A DNA stretch of 28,904 bases from Methanobacteriaceae archaeon (GTDB taxonomy: Archaea > Methanobacteriota > Methanobacteria > Methanobacteriales > Methanobacteriaceae). Under the pieces are notes generated by a model that ran no database searches, had not been told where the DNA came from, and worked only from the letters and a program-made list of their open reading frames with translations. Where the stretch lies: positions 16,162-45,065 of the forward strand of contig DAHVOW010000013.1 in the NCBI GenBank assembly GCA_027318585.1, written 5' to 3'. Of the stretch, positions 9,891 through 17,338 are shown one piece after another (positions within the stretch are counted from its first letter, which is position 1; every line of letters begins with the position of its first letter). A program made the translations under genes and the position numbers.

Positions 9891-11276
9891 TTAGCTAATC
9901 TCTACATTAATTTCAAATTTATCCACCACTTCCGGATATTCCCGGAATATTTTTCTAATTTCCATATTACAAATACCTATTACTTGTCTTTTTAAATTAT
10001 TAATTTCTTTCGACCCGCCCACGATTCGGGACAAAAATCCTTGGGACTGGTACTCCATGATCACATTAATGTTACCCTTAAGATCATTCCCGGCATTATC
10101 CAGGAAAATCATCACTTCCGTGCCTTTAACCTTTGGCAATCCCATTATGGACTTTTTAACCCGGTTCATAAGAGTAAGTTCCACCTTTTCCACATCGTTA
10201 TCAGACAGATAACCACCAGTATAGGACTCCAAGACCTTTTCCACGTCTTCCTCATCAATGTCCTTGATTCCATATTTTTTTAACAGTTCCATGCGATCCA
10301 TGGGCTCATTTTCGGTTTCAGGTGGTTCATCCACGGCTGTTTCAACCGGGTTAACTTTATTTATTGATTTGGTGCGGGAATCATCATTCAGTTCCGGGGT
10401 TCCGGATGATTTGGTTTCGCCCATATCTGTTTTTACATCAGCAGCATTTTCGGCTGCAGAAATAGTTTCAGGTTCAGAAATTTCAGCATTATCTGTGGAA
10501 TTTTCGGTTACCACCTCTGCGGAAGCTTCAACAGTGGTTTCTGGTGAGGCCTTTCCAGAAACAGGGGCGGATTCTAACTTTACTCCGGATAAGTCATCAC
10601 CAGGAGAACTAGGGGATTCCTCTCCTATTTTGTTTTCCGGATCAGTGGCTGTACTCGCCGGATCAGTGGCTCTTATTTCCTCCTTAACTGTTAATTCTTC
10701 TACCAGGGGTTCGGAAGAGGTTAGAGCGGTTACAGTTTTATCTGCAACATCCGAATCTGGTGATTTTTGATCGGATGTATCTTCCGAAGGTTTAGTGGTT
10801 CCTTTATCTTCCGGTTTTATTTTTGTTTCCTGGCTTAAGGAGGTTCGTTCATCAGACTCTGTTTGGGGAGTTTCATCCGATTCTTCTGAAATTTCTTCTT
10901 CCTTTAATTCATCTTCTTTATCCTTTTTGAGCTCTTGCAGGACCTCATCAATTTCCGGAACTTTTTCCAGCAGATAAGGCTTGTTCAGATCCATTAAATA
11001 TGAGACCTGGGAAGGACGAACGTCAAAAACCTCTACCAGAGTTTTATAGTCCCCCATGACTTGTTTTATTTTATCAAGAGCCTCCAATTTGGACAGGCTA
11101 TCGTATGATGCGGCAACCTGTTTTCCGTCCTTGAAAAGTAGATATCCATCTTCGGATCCGGATGTTACCCTTATAAATCCATTCTTTTTAGTTTTAGACA
11201 ATTCTTCTAAAAGCTGGGAAAATTCCAGATCATCAGCATAGGCTACCATGGATGGTTTGGTTATGGGCATGTCCAT
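9891..11276 (-). CDS. PATAN-like/DUF2226 protein with long acidic linker
   Basis: 461 aa. Residues 18-100 look like a PATAN/DUF4388-type domain: NGFIRVTSGSEDGYLLFKDG then AASYDS and a helical tail. Residues about 110-325 are a disordered Glu/Ser/Thr/Pro-rich linker with few hydrophobics. Residues about 326-461 form a folded C-terminal domain (starting DRMELLKKYGIKD; then two beta-rich segments and a helix LKRQVIGICNMEIRKIF) that I associate with the archaeal DUF2226 family. PATAN domains are known from bacteria alongside small GTPase and roadblock proteins. The ATG has GGAG 9 bases upstream, and the gene ends 11 bases before minD, so co-expression is strongly implied. Function unknown; an adaptor for MinD or SepF is inference. 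Confidence 0.7.
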   Translation of the reverse strand: MDMPITKPSMVAYADDLEFSQLLEELSKTKKNGFIRVTSGSEDGYLLFKDGKQVAASYDSLSKLEALDKIKQVMGDYKTLVEVFDVRPSQVSYLMDLNKPYLLEKVPEIDEVLQELKKDKEDELKEEEISEESDETPQTESDERTSLSQETKIKPEDKGTTKPSEDTSDQKSPDSDVADKTVTALTSSEPLVEELTVKEEIRATDPASTATDPENKIGEESPSSPGDDLSGVKLESAPVSGKASPETTVEASAEVVTENSTDNAEISEPETISAAENAADVKTDMGETKSSGTPELNDDSRTKSINKVNPVETAVDEPPETENEPMDRMELLKKYGIKDIDEEDVEKVLESYTGGYLSDNDVEKVELTLMNRVKKSIMGLPKVKGTEVMIFLDNAGNDLKGNINVIMEYQSQGFLSRIVGGSKEINNLKRQVIGICNMEIRKIFREYPEVVDKFEINVEIS

Positions 11277-11332
11277 TATTCTACTCTCCTTAATTTAGGT
11301 ACGGATTATTGGATCGTAAATCAAGTTGTAAT

Positions 11333-11689
11333 TTACTTTCGGATTAATTTAATCTCAGGAGGAGTAACGATGATTACACTCTTACCATTCTGGCATAGAA
11401 GTATGGCTTCTCCGCCCTTAGTATCTCTAAAAGACTTTAATTTTTCGGCTGCTATTTTAAAATCTTCTGGATAATCCTTCTCCAGAAGGGTCATGTCCAT
11501 TATTATGGGATTCTTGGAATCAATGACTTGGGAAAGAGCATAGTCAAAATCATCCAGATTACTGGTTTTCATGAGAATAATCTCATAAAAAGAGTGTTCA
11601 GGGACTATGATGGTCTCATTTTCCTCTTTTTCTTCATGATTTTCTTCCATGCCCAGGTTTTTCTTCAAAATATCCATTACGTCCTTCAT
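11333..11689 (-). CDS. sepF: Cell division protein SepF
   Basis: 118 aa. The N-terminal 14 residues (MKDVMDILKKNLGM) form an amphipathic helix as used by SepF to bind membrane. A short acidic linker follows (about 15-25). The core from 33 to 116 (YEIILMKTSNLDDFDYALSQ, then NPIIMDMTLLEKD and GGEAILLCQNGKSVIIVTP) is the SepF/DUF552 fold. In archaea that have FtsZ but not ESCRT division, SepF anchors FtsZ to the membrane. ftsZ is not in this window. GGGGAG lies 5 bases before the ATG, and the start overlaps the stop of the DUF1611 gene by ATGA, so translation is coupled. Confidence 0.9.
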   Translation of the reverse strand: MKDVMDILKKNLGMEENHEEKEENETIIVPEHSFYEIILMKTSNLDDFDYALSQVIDSKNPIIMDMTLLEKDYPEDFKIAAEKLKSFRDTKGGEAILLCQNGKSVIIVTPPEIKLIRK

Positions 11690-12741
11690 ATTTTCTCCCC
11701 TATTTCATTAATAATCGCATCTAATAAACGGTTTGCTCCCTTTCTATAGACATCTGCGGCAGGGAGGCCGTATTTAGTTTCATATTCAGGAACCACTTCT
11801 TGATCCGCAACGTTGCGGAGGTTTAATGAAATTCCAACTACTTTGGTGGGTTCCATCGCTTCTATGGCCATTATCTCTTGTTTAATTCCCACTGGATGTC
11901 GGTATGGATGATTAGGCCGGTGGCATACAATGGTGGCATCTGGTTGGGCCCCTACCAGTATGGCGGCTGAAAGTCCCCGGGGATGGGGGTTGCCCCTTTC
12001 AGTTAAACTGGACTGACCTTCCACCAATATAATATCAGGATTTTTTTGTTCTTCAAGTTTTCTCATGGCACCCATCACTGCAGATGCTACATCCATGACC
12101 GAAAGACTACCTGCCCTGAAATTCAGGTCCACTGGCTGTTCCAGCCCCATTTCATCAGTGGATATAATTGCTGGATTCATTCCATTCTCTTTGGCAGTTT
12201 TACCAATTAATCGAGTTGTGGTACGTTTACCACACTCCTGGGAGGTGCCGCCCACAAAAATAACTGGACATTCAGGTTTATAAGTCAGTTTTGGGAGTGT
12301 TTCAGTACAACTCGGAGGAGAAGTCCCGAATAGATCATGTATAACATCCAATCTGGGGCTTATCTCCATTATCTTAACGTTTTGACCCTTGGCGAACCTC
12401 AGGAGGGCCTCATTACGTTGCAGTGATAGTGACCTAAAGGAGGTTATCACATTCAGGCCCATGTCAATGGCCTGCACCGCGTATTTCAAAGCGGAACCCT
12501 CGGCACCTATGGGTAGCATGATGGCCACACTTTTAGCCCCGGTTTCACTGGCCAGTACCCCGAGATCAGATCCTATTATCTGTTTACAGAATTCCTGGCC
12601 CTGTTTTTCAGGGTTATCATCAATAAAGCCCATGGCGTTAACTCCCTGAAAATTAGAAAATTTTTCGTCTCCGCCTCCACATCCTATTACTATGTATGGG
12701 TTGAGCTCCTGTAGTTCTTGAACAGAAGATACAAAATTCAA
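11686..12741 (-). CDS. DUF1611-family P-loop protein
   Basis: 351 aa from a TTG start; GAGGAGTGAT lies 3 bases upstream. The N-terminal half (to about 150) is Rossmann-like, beginning with a YIVIGCGGG nucleotide-binding loop. The C-terminal half has a P-loop-like GGTSQECGKRTTT and matches the DUF1611 family, which includes the DgcN enzyme of D-glutamate N-acetylation and has been mis-annotated as epimerase. The motif LVEGQSSLTERGNPHPRGLS is typical. Substrate unknown; an acyl or amino-acid modifying role is only by homology. It heads the minus-strand operon and overlaps sepF by 4 bases. Confidence 0.78.
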   Translation of the reverse strand: MNFVSSVQELQELNPYIVIGCGGGDEKFSNFQGVNAMGFIDDNPEKQGQEFCKQIIGSDLGVLASETGAKSVAIMLPIGAEGSALKYAVQAIDMGLNVITSFRSLSLQRNEALLRFAKGQNVKIMEISPRLDVIHDLFGTSPPSCTETLPKLTYKPECPVIFVGGTSQECGKRTTTRLIGKTAKENGMNPAIISTDEMGLEQPVDLNFRAGSLSVMDVASAVMGAMRKLEEQKNPDIILVEGQSSLTERGNPHPRGLSAAILVGAQPDATIVCHRPNHPYRHPVGIKQEIMAIEAMEPTKVVGISLNLRNVADQEVVPEYETKYGLPAADVYRKGANRLLDAIINEIGEKI

Positions 12742-12859
12742 AAAATCACTCCTCTTCTCTTGTGAACATGTGAATCATTACATTACCTATTTATTTAATA
12801 AATACTAAAGCATGATATATATTTTGGTTAGCCTACTCAATTTATAGTGGAGGCATAGT
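12742..12859. promoter_or_regulatory. Divergent promoter region between the SepF/MinD operon and the roadblock gene
   Basis: This 118-base gap holds both promoters. Rightwards, TATATATTTT starts at 12816, about 26 bases before a predicted start near 12842 and 44 before the roadblock ATG. Leftwards, an AT-rich stretch around 12790-12802 could be the TATA element. ACATGT near 12768-12773 sits in a partial dyad (GTGAACATGTGAAT) between them and could be a shared operator, but the symmetry is imperfect. Confidence 0.45.
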
Positions 12860-13207
12860 ATGATAGAAAGGATACTTAAAGACTTAGGCCGGATCAACGG
12901 GGTAAATGGATCACTAGTGGTTGGAAAAGATGGTCTGATTATTGAAAGTGAAGTACCATCAGATATAGACTCGGAACTGGTAGCAGCAATGGCATCCGCA
13001 GTTTTCGGTACTGCAGAACGTTCTGCTGAAGAAATGAAGCATGACCCACTTCAACAAGTTATGATTGAAGGAGATAAAGGTAAAACTTTAATGATTGATT
13101 CTGGTGAAGGCATACTGGTAGTTATTACAGATATAGATATTAATTTAGGTCTTATCAGGATAGAAATGAGGCGTAGCGCCGAAAGAGTCATAGACTTTTT
13201 AGGTTAG
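12860..13207 (+). CDS. Roadblock/LC7-domain protein
   Basis: 115 aa, a single roadblock/LC7 domain (MglB-type): helix MIERILKDLGRINGVNGSLVV, then DGLIIESE, an Ala-rich helix (ELVAAMASAVFGTAERSAEEM) and the strand-helix end ILVVITDIDINLGLIRIEM. Such domains dimerise and regulate small GTPases or act as scaffolds. No MglA-like GTPase is in the window. GTGGAGG lies about 7 bases before the ATG. It is divergent from the DUF1611-sepF-minD operon, and a second, longer roadblock protein occurs at 25942. Confidence 0.88.
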   Translation: MIERILKDLGRINGVNGSLVVGKDGLIIESEVPSDIDSELVAAMASAVFGTAERSAEEMKHDPLQQVMIEGDKGKTLMIDSGEGILVVITDIDINLGLIRIEMRRSAERVIDFLG

Positions 13208-13301
13208 TTACCATTTTTATCCTGAAATATTATACCCATAACCTCTTTGAGACTTAAAACACAAAATAGTAGTATACAACAATCTCCTGGAGGAGGCTCC
13301 C

Positions 13302-14264
13302 TTGAGAAAGCCCTATGTAATCTTAATTGGTAGTGCATCTGGGATAGGTAAATCAACCATATCCTCCGAATTAGCCAAAGAGTTGGGTATTAAACACCTG
13401 ATTGAAACCGATTTTATACGAGAAATTGTGAGGGGTATCATTGGGCCCGATTACGCCCCTGCCCTTCATAAATCCTCATTTGATGCTTACATTACCCTGA
13501 AAGACAAACACCGTTATGAGGGTAATGGTGACGCACTTATCAGCGCCGGCTTTGAAGAACATGCTTCTTTTGTCATTCCTGCCATTGAAAAGGTTATTAA
13601 AAGGGCGGTTGATGATTTTGATGATGTGGTGATTGAGGGTGTGCACCTGGTTCCTGGTTTAATAAATATAAGGAAATTCCAGGATGATGCCTCGATACAT
13701 TTTTTCATATTAACTGCCGACGAGGAAACCCATAAGGAAAGGTTTGTTAGAAGGGCTATGAAAATAAAAAGAGGCGGTAAACATCTGGAATATTTCAAAG
13801 AGAACCGTATAATCAACAACTATCTGGTTCAACAGGCCCGTGACCATCAGGTCCCGGTGATCAACAACTTGGATCTGGATAACACCAAAAAAAGGATGCT
13901 CACCATCATTCGTGAGAACTGCACCGAACTAGTGCTGCAGCACACCGTGGACCAGCTGGAAGAGGTTACCAACATCGTGCTAAACAAATATGGAGGCCGG
14001 ATCGTAGATGTATCCTACTTTTTACCCGGCTTTGGAGAGCCCCTGAAGAGGAAAGTGAACGTTTACGACCCGGTGGAGGCGGAACGATTCATTAACCTTA
14101 TAAAGAATAATCCGAAGAGGCGAAAAGACCTGCAGGGACTTTACGAGTTATCAGATAATATTCACAGCAACCAGATCTGTGCCCCGGATGATGAAAGCCT
14201 CCAGAACATCATAGAAGAACTTGAAGAGAGGGGTCTGGTCTACCATCCCGAACCAAAAACTTAA
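13302..14264 (+). CDS. 2-phosphoglycerate kinase-like P-loop kinase
   Basis: 320 aa from a TTG start (13302) with GGAGGAGG 5 bases upstream. The P-loop GSASGIGKST is at 10-19, followed by ETDFIREIVRG and a lid segment with FVRRAMKIKRG. This resembles 2-phosphoglycerate kinase of Methanothermus and relatives, which makes 2,3-diphosphoglycerate for cyclic 2,3-diphosphoglycerate, a compatible solute of Methanobacteriales. About 110 C-terminal residues (from about 210, including DVSYFLPGFGEPLKRKV) extend past the kinase core and end in a helical region. The partner cyclic diphosphoglycerate synthetase is not nearby. The neighbouring ZPR1 gene follows after 81 bases. Confidence 0.8.
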   Translation: MRKPYVILIGSASGIGKSTISSELAKELGIKHLIETDFIREIVRGIIGPDYAPALHKSSFDAYITLKDKHRYEGNGDALISAGFEEHASFVIPAIEKVIKRAVDDFDDVVIEGVHLVPGLINIRKFQDDASIHFFILTADEETHKERFVRRAMKIKRGGKHLEYFKENRIINNYLVQQARDHQVPVINNLDLDNTKKRMLTIIRENCTELVLQHTVDQLEEVTNIVLNKYGGRIVDVSYFLPGFGEPLKRKVNVYDPVEAERFINLIKNNPKRRKDLQGLYELSDNIHSNQICAPDDESLQNIIEELEERGLVYHPEPKT

Positions 14265-14345
14265 GTTCCAAACAGTTTAGACCTAATTTTCAACATATAA
14301 TCAGAAATTATTTATCTATTAAATGATTATGAAGGAGTTTGTATT

Positions 14346-14918
14346 TTGAGTAAGATGATCTCAGATTGCCCTATCTGCGGTAATCTGAAATGTGTTGAGG
14401 TTACCACCAAAACCGATAATATTCCCTACTTCGGGGAGATAATGGAGTCCACTCTACTGTGCCAGAAGTGCGGTTATAAGCATTCGGACACCATATGCCT
14501 GGAACAAAAGGACCCGGTGCATTACACCCTGCTTATAGGTAAAGATAAGCTCAATAGTCGGGTGATCAAGTCTCAATCCGCCACCCTCAGCCTGCCGGAG
14601 CTGGGACTTAAAGTAGAGCCTGGCCCTAAATCGCAGGGTTACGTCTCAAACGTGGAGGGGGTGCTGGAAAGGTTTGAAAAGGCCGTTGAAACTGCCCTAT
14701 CCTGGACTGATGATCCGGAAGCCATGAAAAATGCCCGAAAGATACTGGAAAACCTCCCCCAGGCAAGACACGGTGAGTGGCAGACCGAACTGGTGGTGGA
14801 GGACCCCTTCGGCCACAGCGCGATCCTAGATCAAGACTCTAGAAAAAGGGGTTTGACCGAAGAGGAGTTAAAAAATCTTAAAACCGGTTTCACCATCGTG
14901 GACACCGATAATGAGTAG
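14346..14918 (+). CDS. ZPR1-type zinc-finger protein
   Basis: 190 aa. C8, C11, C39 and C42 form a CxxC-x27-CxxC zinc ribbon, and IPYFGEIMESTLLCQKCGYK between them is the ZPR1 signature. The C-terminal part (from about 85; PGPKSQGYVSNVEGVLERFE) is the ZPR1 jelly-roll region. Archaeal ZPR1 is single-copy; eukaryotic ZPR1 has two copies and acts with eEF1A, and the archaeal role is not established. TTG at 14346 is chosen because GGAG lies 9 bases upstream; the ATG at 14355 is an alternative that removes three residues. A T-run (14929-14936) follows the gene. Confidence 0.88.
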   Translation: MSKMISDCPICGNLKCVEVTTKTDNIPYFGEIMESTLLCQKCGYKHSDTICLEQKDPVHYTLLIGKDKLNSRVIKSQSATLSLPELGLKVEPGPKSQGYVSNVEGVLERFEKAVETALSWTDDPEAMKNARKILENLPQARHGEWQTELVVEDPFGHSAILDQDSRKRGLTEEELKNLKTGFTIVDTDNE

Positions 14919-14924
14919 TTAAGA

Positions 14925-14965
14925 ATAATTTTTTTTCTAATAAATATTATTTTTAAATAAAAAAA
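14925..14965 (+). terminator. T-rich terminator between convergent genes
   Basis: A run of eight T at 14929-14936 and further T/A-rich DNA follow the ZPR1 gene, with complementary A-rich sequence (14956-14967) serving the convergent gene from the other side. No strong stem is seen; it fits archaeal T-tract termination. Confidence 0.45.
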
Positions 14966-14977
14966 ATGAAGAGATAT

Positions 14978-15478
14978 CTAACTAAAAATATCGTCTTCTT
15001 CATCCACCTCAGTGGCGTTAAGCCTTAAAGTCACCTTTACATCCATACTTAGAGCATCACAATCGGCTTTAATGGCATCCAGGTGTTTTAAGATCCTCTT
15101 CTTTTCCTCATTGATCCGCTCAATGTTTTCGTAGGGGTAGATGGACTCTTTGAGCATTTCATATTCGATGGTGGTGTAGGGGTACTGGTTTAGCTGGTTG
15201 CAGACCTTCTTCAGGACTTCACCCAGGAACTTGTTCATCTCTACCTTCACCCTTTCCCGGATCATCTTGTCACTATCCAGGTTCTGTTTCATGAGACGTA
15301 CCACTTCCGCCTTGGCGAAGGGTAGACCTTCATCCTCGTCCTCCCCTTCTATTTCTTCATCTAATTCCTGGTTATCTTGAACTTCGGTAAATTCTTCTTC
15401 GGGTTTATGGTTATCTGCAACTTCATCAGTAAATTCTTCTTCAGTTTCTTGAAATTCATTCTGTTCTGGTTCATCCAT
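14978..15478 (-). CDS. Acidic-tailed protein with histone-fold-like domain
   Basis: 166 aa from ATG 15478, chosen because GGAG lies 9 bases upstream; an ATG at 15493 lacks a ribosome site. Residues 1-51 are nearly all Glu, Asp, Asn, Gln and Thr. Residues 52-115 read like a histone fold: LPFAKAEVVRLMKQ (helix 1), a turn, a long helix VKVEMNKFLGEVLKKVCNQL, then YTTIEYEMLKESI matching the TI loop and helix 3 of archaeal histones. Residues 116-150 form another charged helix, and the tail is acidic again. This match is by eye and could be a general helical domain instead. Standalone gene between ZPR1 and nadC; function unknown. Confidence 0.6.
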   Translation of the reverse strand: MDEPEQNEFQETEEEFTDEVADNHKPEEEFTEVQDNQELDEEIEGEDEDEGLPFAKAEVVRLMKQNLDSDKMIRERVKVEMNKFLGEVLKKVCNQLNQYPYTTIEYEMLKESIYPYENIERINEEKKRILKHLDAIKADCDALSMDVKVTLRLNATEVDEEDDIFS

Positions 15479-15666
15479 CCTATCATTCTCCATGCTACTA
15501 TTCTGGAATTTACATCTTATAAAATATGTGGTTTAAATGAATGATTCCATTAAAAATTTTGATAGTTACATGCCGCACCCATATAATTATGGAGGGTATC
15601 TCTAAAATTTAGAAAATTAGTATCCAGGATGCCAATTCAATACCGCGGGATATGTATGATGATAGT

Positions 15667-16503
15667 TTAGTTACCATCTACTTCAAGACTAAGGTCCAGG
15701 GAAGGGGCAGAGTGGGTAATGTATCCAGTGGATATAACATCCACCTCCAGCTTTGCATAGAGCAGTATGTTATCAGGATTTATACCGCCTGAAACTTCTA
15801 CCAGAACTTTATCTCGGAGCCCTTTATCTTTAAGGACACTTAAAACTGTTTCCACACCTTTAGGAGACATATTATCCAACAGAACAATGTCCACCCCCAC
15901 CTGGGCAGCTTCAACAGCCTGATCTAAAGTTTCCGCCTCTACTTCTATTTTCTTGGTAAAACTGGCGTGTTTACGGGCTCTTTGAACTGCCTCTTTTACG
16001 CTGCCCACCAGGGCCAGGTGGTTGTCCTTGATGAGCACCTCATCATCCAGCCGGTAACGATGGGTGTCACCACCACCCACACGTACGGCGTTCTTTTCAA
16101 AAAATTGGAGGCCGGGGGTGGTTTTTCTGGTTCCCGCCACTATAATGGCTGGATTAACCTCCCGGATCATGCGGATTATGCGGTCGGTTAGAGTAGCAAT
16201 CCCTGACATTCGCATCAGCAGGTTGAGGGCCGTTCTTTCCACGCTTAAGATGGAGCGGGCTTCACCTTCCACTTCCATTAAAACGTCCTGTGGAGCTATC
16301 CGGTCCCCGTCCTGTTTTTTCAGGAAGGTTTGGATGGAGAACTCCTGGAATATGGATACCGCCAGCTCCAGACCAGCCACCACCCCCTCTTCCTTGGCGA
16401 TGATACGGCCCCTGATTCTCATAGAAGGGGGTATCAGGGCCTGGGTGGTGAGGTCCTCAAATCCCATATCTTCATATACCAGACGGGCCAGGTCTTGTCT
16501 CAT
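15667..16503 (-). CDS. nadC: Nicotinate-nucleotide pyrophosphorylase (carboxylating)
   Basis: 278 aa from ATG 16503 with GGTG 9 bases upstream; ATGs at 16509 and 16518 are in frame with weaker support. Core motifs: EDLTTQALIPP, AGTRKTTPGLQFFEK with the PRPP-binding Arg and Lys, GGGDTHRYRLDD, LIKDNHL, IEVEAE, DIVLLDNMSP and VEVSGGI. The enzyme converts quinolinate and PRPP to nicotinate mononucleotide, CO2 and pyrophosphate for NAD synthesis. nadA and nadB are not in the window. An AT-rich perfect inverted repeat (16569-16588) sits upstream and could be part of its promoter. Confidence 0.94.
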   Translation of the reverse strand: MRQDLARLVYEDMGFEDLTTQALIPPSMRIRGRIIAKEEGVVAGLELAVSIFQEFSIQTFLKKQDGDRIAPQDVLMEVEGEARSILSVERTALNLLMRMSGIATLTDRIIRMIREVNPAIIVAGTRKTTPGLQFFEKNAVRVGGGDTHRYRLDDEVLIKDNHLALVGSVKEAVQRARKHASFTKKIEVEAETLDQAVEAAQVGVDIVLLDNMSPKGVETVLSVLKDKGLRDKVLVEVSGGINPDNILLYAKLEVDVISTGYITHSAPSLDLSLEVDGN

Positions 16504-16518
16504 GATCATCCGCACCAT

Positions 16519-16829
16519 AGAAAAGAGGTTGTTTAATTCTCTACCAATTCCATATAAGGACGGTTATTAATAAATAACAATATTTATTGTATTGTATCTT
16601 TTTAATTTAGTACACTTAATCCTATCCTTTCTAAAGAAATTCTAGGAATGTCCTCCAAGCTAAGGACTCAATAGAAAAATAATTCACTAAGGAATTGGAC
16701 AATCTAATTATAAACACCATAATTTCCCCTTTATCAGCTTTTTTAATTTATAACCACTAAAATTTAATTATAAGCACAAAGAATAAGAAAATCTTTGGAT
16801 CTTACAAATGAGTGTTAGGTGAATCTTTA
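16519..16829. other. AT-rich divergent intergenic region, nadC to GNAT
   Basis: About 310 bases with no convincing gene on either strand. It contains a perfect 8-bp inverted repeat at 16569-16588 and three copies of an ATAANCAC-type element at 16706, 16745 and 16766, each in an AATT context. It must hold the promoters for nadC (left) and the acetyltransferase (right). No tRNA or structured RNA was recognised. Confidence 0.5.
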
Positions 16830-17321
16830 ATGATAAGCCCAGGCATTGTTATCAGGCCATTTACTCCAGAAGATGTGGATTTCATAATACATGGCCAGCT
16901 AGAGCTGTATGAAAAGGAGCATGGCTTTACCTCCGACATATGGAAAGCATACATTACTGAGGGGGTACTGGATCTGGTTGATCAATTTGATGAGCAAAAA
17001 GATTGTATATATATCCTTGAATATGAGCAAGTTCCATCTGGATGTGCGGCCATCAAACATGTAGATGACCTGACCGCTAAATTTAGATTTTTTTTCGTGA
17101 ATTACAAAGTAAGGGGATGGGGTGCCGGGCGTATACTTCTGGATTTGGCCCTTGATTTTTGTAAAAAAAAGGGTTATAATCACGTGTTTTTATGGACGTT
17201 CAGCACCTTACACCCGGCAAGACATTTGTATAAAAGCAAAGGATTTAAGATAACGGAAACTCAGGAAAATAATGAGTGGGGAACAGTTATTTTAGAGGAA
17301 CGATGGGAGATGGATATATAG
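16830..17321 (+). CDS. GNAT-family N-acetyltransferase
   Basis: 163 aa from ATG 16830, with AGGTGA 8 bases upstream; a GTG at 16812 in frame lies before that site. The start IVIRPFTPEDVDFI is the usual GNAT beta1-alpha1. VRGWGAGRILLDLALDFCKKKG is motif A, whose R-G-W-G-A-G loop binds the acetyl-CoA pyrophosphate. HPARHLYKSKGFK is motif B. Substrate unknown; the pattern fits small-molecule or protein-N-terminal acetyltransferases. Convergent with the flavoprotein gene, whose stop is 17 bases away. Confidence 0.85.
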   Translation: MISPGIVIRPFTPEDVDFIIHGQLELYEKEHGFTSDIWKAYITEGVLDLVDQFDEQKDCIYILEYEQVPSGCAAIKHVDDLTAKFRFFFVNYKVRGWGAGRILLDLALDFCKKKGYNHVFLWTFSTLHPARHLYKSKGFKITETQENNEWGTVILEERWEMDI

Positions 17322-17338
17322 GCCTTCCCTTAATCCAT

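Noticed and set aside
10258..10770. 170-aa Ser/Val-rich plus-strand frame
   Set aside because: It is the complement of the acidic linker of the DUF2226 protein; Glu codons read backwards give Ser/Phe-rich sequence.
15494..15666. Possible small gene or RNA between the histone-like protein gene and nadC
   Set aside because: Only very short frames (11 codons) and no stable fold or tRNA pattern were seen.
16064..16570. 168-aa plus-strand frame over nadC
   Set aside because: Antisense to nadC, whose motifs are unmistakable.
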